In this document: in pieces, positions 63,932 to 64,000 of the stretch | Numbering within the stretch: position 1 is the stretch's first letter | How the letters are laid out: each line of letters opens with the position of its first letter | Made by a program: the position numbers and the translations under genes | The notes under the pieces: model-generated | The model's database searches: none | What the model saw: the letters and a program-made list of their open reading frames with translations, nothing else | What the model was told of the DNA's origin: nothing | Assembly: GCA_022266195.1 (NCBI GenBank) | Contig: WHVY01000001.1 | Span: 22,010,001 to 22,074,000 of the forward strand | Reading direction: 5' to 3' | DNA length: 64,000 bases | DNA from: Tetranychus cinnabarinus | Taxonomy: Eukaryota > Arthropoda > Arachnida > Trombidiformes > Tetranychidae

Positions 63932-64000
63932 ATTGCAATTCACGATGAATTGCAAAAGTCATTCAAATATTTAGCAAATAAAATGTCCAATCTTGAGCCA
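63932..64000 (+). CDS. Probable internal coding exon, cut by the right edge
   Basis: A polypyrimidine tract and CAG (TGCTTTTTCAG, AG at 63930-63931) precede a segment open to the window end in only one frame: 23 codons beginning IAIHDELQKSFKYL and ending SNLEP. The composition (charged, amphipathic) looks like protein, and the other two frames hit stops. I do not recognise the protein. If real, its upstream exon may be as far away as 51387. Confidence 0.35.
   Translation, partial: MAIHDELQKSFKYLANKMSNLEP

Overview
This is animal nuclear DNA: AT-rich, with spliced genes on both strands, mostly short introns (roughly 60-100 bp, GT...AG), AATAAA signals and many GAT/ATG and CT simple repeats. 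The best lineage clue is a secreted, intronless intradiol ring-cleavage dioxygenase. Among animals this family is known from spider mites, which acquired it from fungi. I read the window as a spider mite (Tetranychus or a close relative). That is inference, because no search was possible.

Layout. Positions 1-187 hold the C-terminal end of an unrecognised acidic protein. About 14.8 kb without a convincing gene follows, then the dioxygenase (15016-15798, minus). Its upstream side carries a ~0.4 kb sequence repeated about 2 kb further on. A second gene-poor stretch (to ~27.4 kb) contains one small acidic open frame. From 27.4 to 51 kb the window is gene-dense: WDR7/rabconnectin-3 beta (27466-33857, plus, 10 exons), a SAS-6-like centriole protein that appears to lack most of its head domain (35541-36659, plus), a BTB/C2H2 zinc-finger regulator (37099-38787, minus), an SLK/LOK Ste20-type kinase (39263-46148, plus, 6 exons), the mitochondrial ribosomal protein mL65/MRPS30 (47460-49451, plus, 4 exons) and a CUEDC1 orthologue (49791-50930, minus). 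The last ~13 kb has no recognisable coding sequence until a probable internal exon runs off the right edge (63932-64000). A strong splice donor at 51388 raises the possibility of one gene with a ~12.5 kb first intron.

The gene-dense block is compact: SAS-6/zinc-finger and mL65/CUEDC1 are tail-to-tail, and zinc-finger/SLK are head-to-head over 475 bp. The proteins are housekeeping ones (V-ATPase regulation, centriole, transcription, cytoskeletal kinase, mitochondrial translation, ubiquitin-binding adaptor) and do not form one pathway. A motif of the form TGCCATCT or its variants recurs near four of the promoter regions in this block and is nearly absent from the gene-poor flanks. I found no CRISPR array, tRNA, rRNA, autonomous transposon or obviously novel multi-gene system. 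The most unusual items are the head-reduced SAS-6, the recurrent promoter motif, the fungal-type dioxygenase with its duplicated flank, and a candidate 36-nt cassette exon in WDR7.
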